In this document: in pieces, positions 46,565 through 46,571 of the stretch
How the letters are laid out: every line of letters begins with the position of its first letter
Numbering within the stretch: the stretch's first letter is position 1
Source of the DNA: Planctomycetota bacterium
GTDB lineage: Bacteria > Planctomycetota > Planctomycetia > Pirellulales > UBA1268
Assembly (NCBI GenBank): GCA_018970785.1
Contig: JAGWVR010000016.1
Span: 1 to 46,571, forward strand
Direction of reading: 5' to 3'
DNA: 46,571 bases
Made by a program: the position numbers and the translations under genes
The notes under the pieces: generated by a model
The model's database searches: none
What the model saw: only the letters and a program-made list of their open reading frames with translations
What the model was told of the DNA's origin: nothing

Positions 46565-46571
46565 AGTTCGT
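46561..46571 (+). CDS. Start of the partner toxin gene, cut by window end
   Basis: ATG at 46561 overlaps the antitoxin stop; only Met-Lys-Phe is visible. By position it should encode the RelE/ParE-family toxin, which is inference from the module type. Confidence 0.45.

Overview
The window is very GC-rich (about 70% by eye) and almost certainly comes from a planctomycete. The best evidence is a LEPR-XLL-type anchor (residues LEPRAMMA) on the protein at 24401-26389. The many multihaem cytochromes c, the secreted proline-rich proteins and the uronate-isomerase-like protein of planctomycete type fit this too. No rRNA, tRNA, phage or CRISPR locus is visible. Genes are dense, and many neighbours overlap by ATGA or a few bases.

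Layout. 76-6193 (minus): uronate-isomerase-like hydrolase, a small TPR-like protein with three 18-residue repeats, a CutA domain fused to an unknown domain, a degenerate metallophosphoesterase and a secreted DUF11-like protein. 6492-8537 (plus): M13 metallopeptidase. 8580-15564 (minus): a complete phosphate module pstS-pstC-pstA-pstB-phoU with the long forms of PstC and PstA. 15657-19602 (minus): creatininase-family amidohydrolase overlapping a bifunctional PutA. 20042-22051 (plus): outer-membrane beta-barrel protein. 22446-24332 (plus): pncA-pncB pair for NAD salvage. 24401-26389 (minus): two HbpS/GlcG-like domains on a LEPR-XLL protein, divergent from a GH63 glycosidase. 29326-34503 (plus): NuoE/NuoF fusion, then an 856-residue iron-sulfur protein with two cyclic-nucleotide-binding domains, then an ABC ATPase. 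34563-38300: a methyltransferase-like gene of lower GC and three lipid-related membrane or oxygenase genes. 38496-46054: two divergent multihaem cytochrome c operons, with about 25 c-type haems in four proteins, plus a b-type cytochrome. 46271-46571: a toxin-antitoxin module cut by the window end.

Two things stand out. First, there is a dispersed palindromic element of about 120 bp, with copies at 1-69, 19910-20030, 42964-43086 and 43899-43980 and relatives at 22059-22208. It folds into two or three hairpins whose stems change in a compensated way between copies. Two copies lie in frame inside one cytochrome gene and are translated, as Rickettsia palindromic elements are. One copy has perfect 12-bp terminal inverted repeats. 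Second, the two-gene redox unit at 29326-33662 combines an NADH/FMN module with seven predicted Fe-S clusters and two cyclic-nucleotide sensors in one chain, with no catalytic partner encoded next to it.

Limits: function calls rest on motifs and family memory without any search. Starts were chosen from Shine-Dalgarno-like sequences, overlaps and signal peptides. The start of the gene at 20042 is genuinely uncertain.
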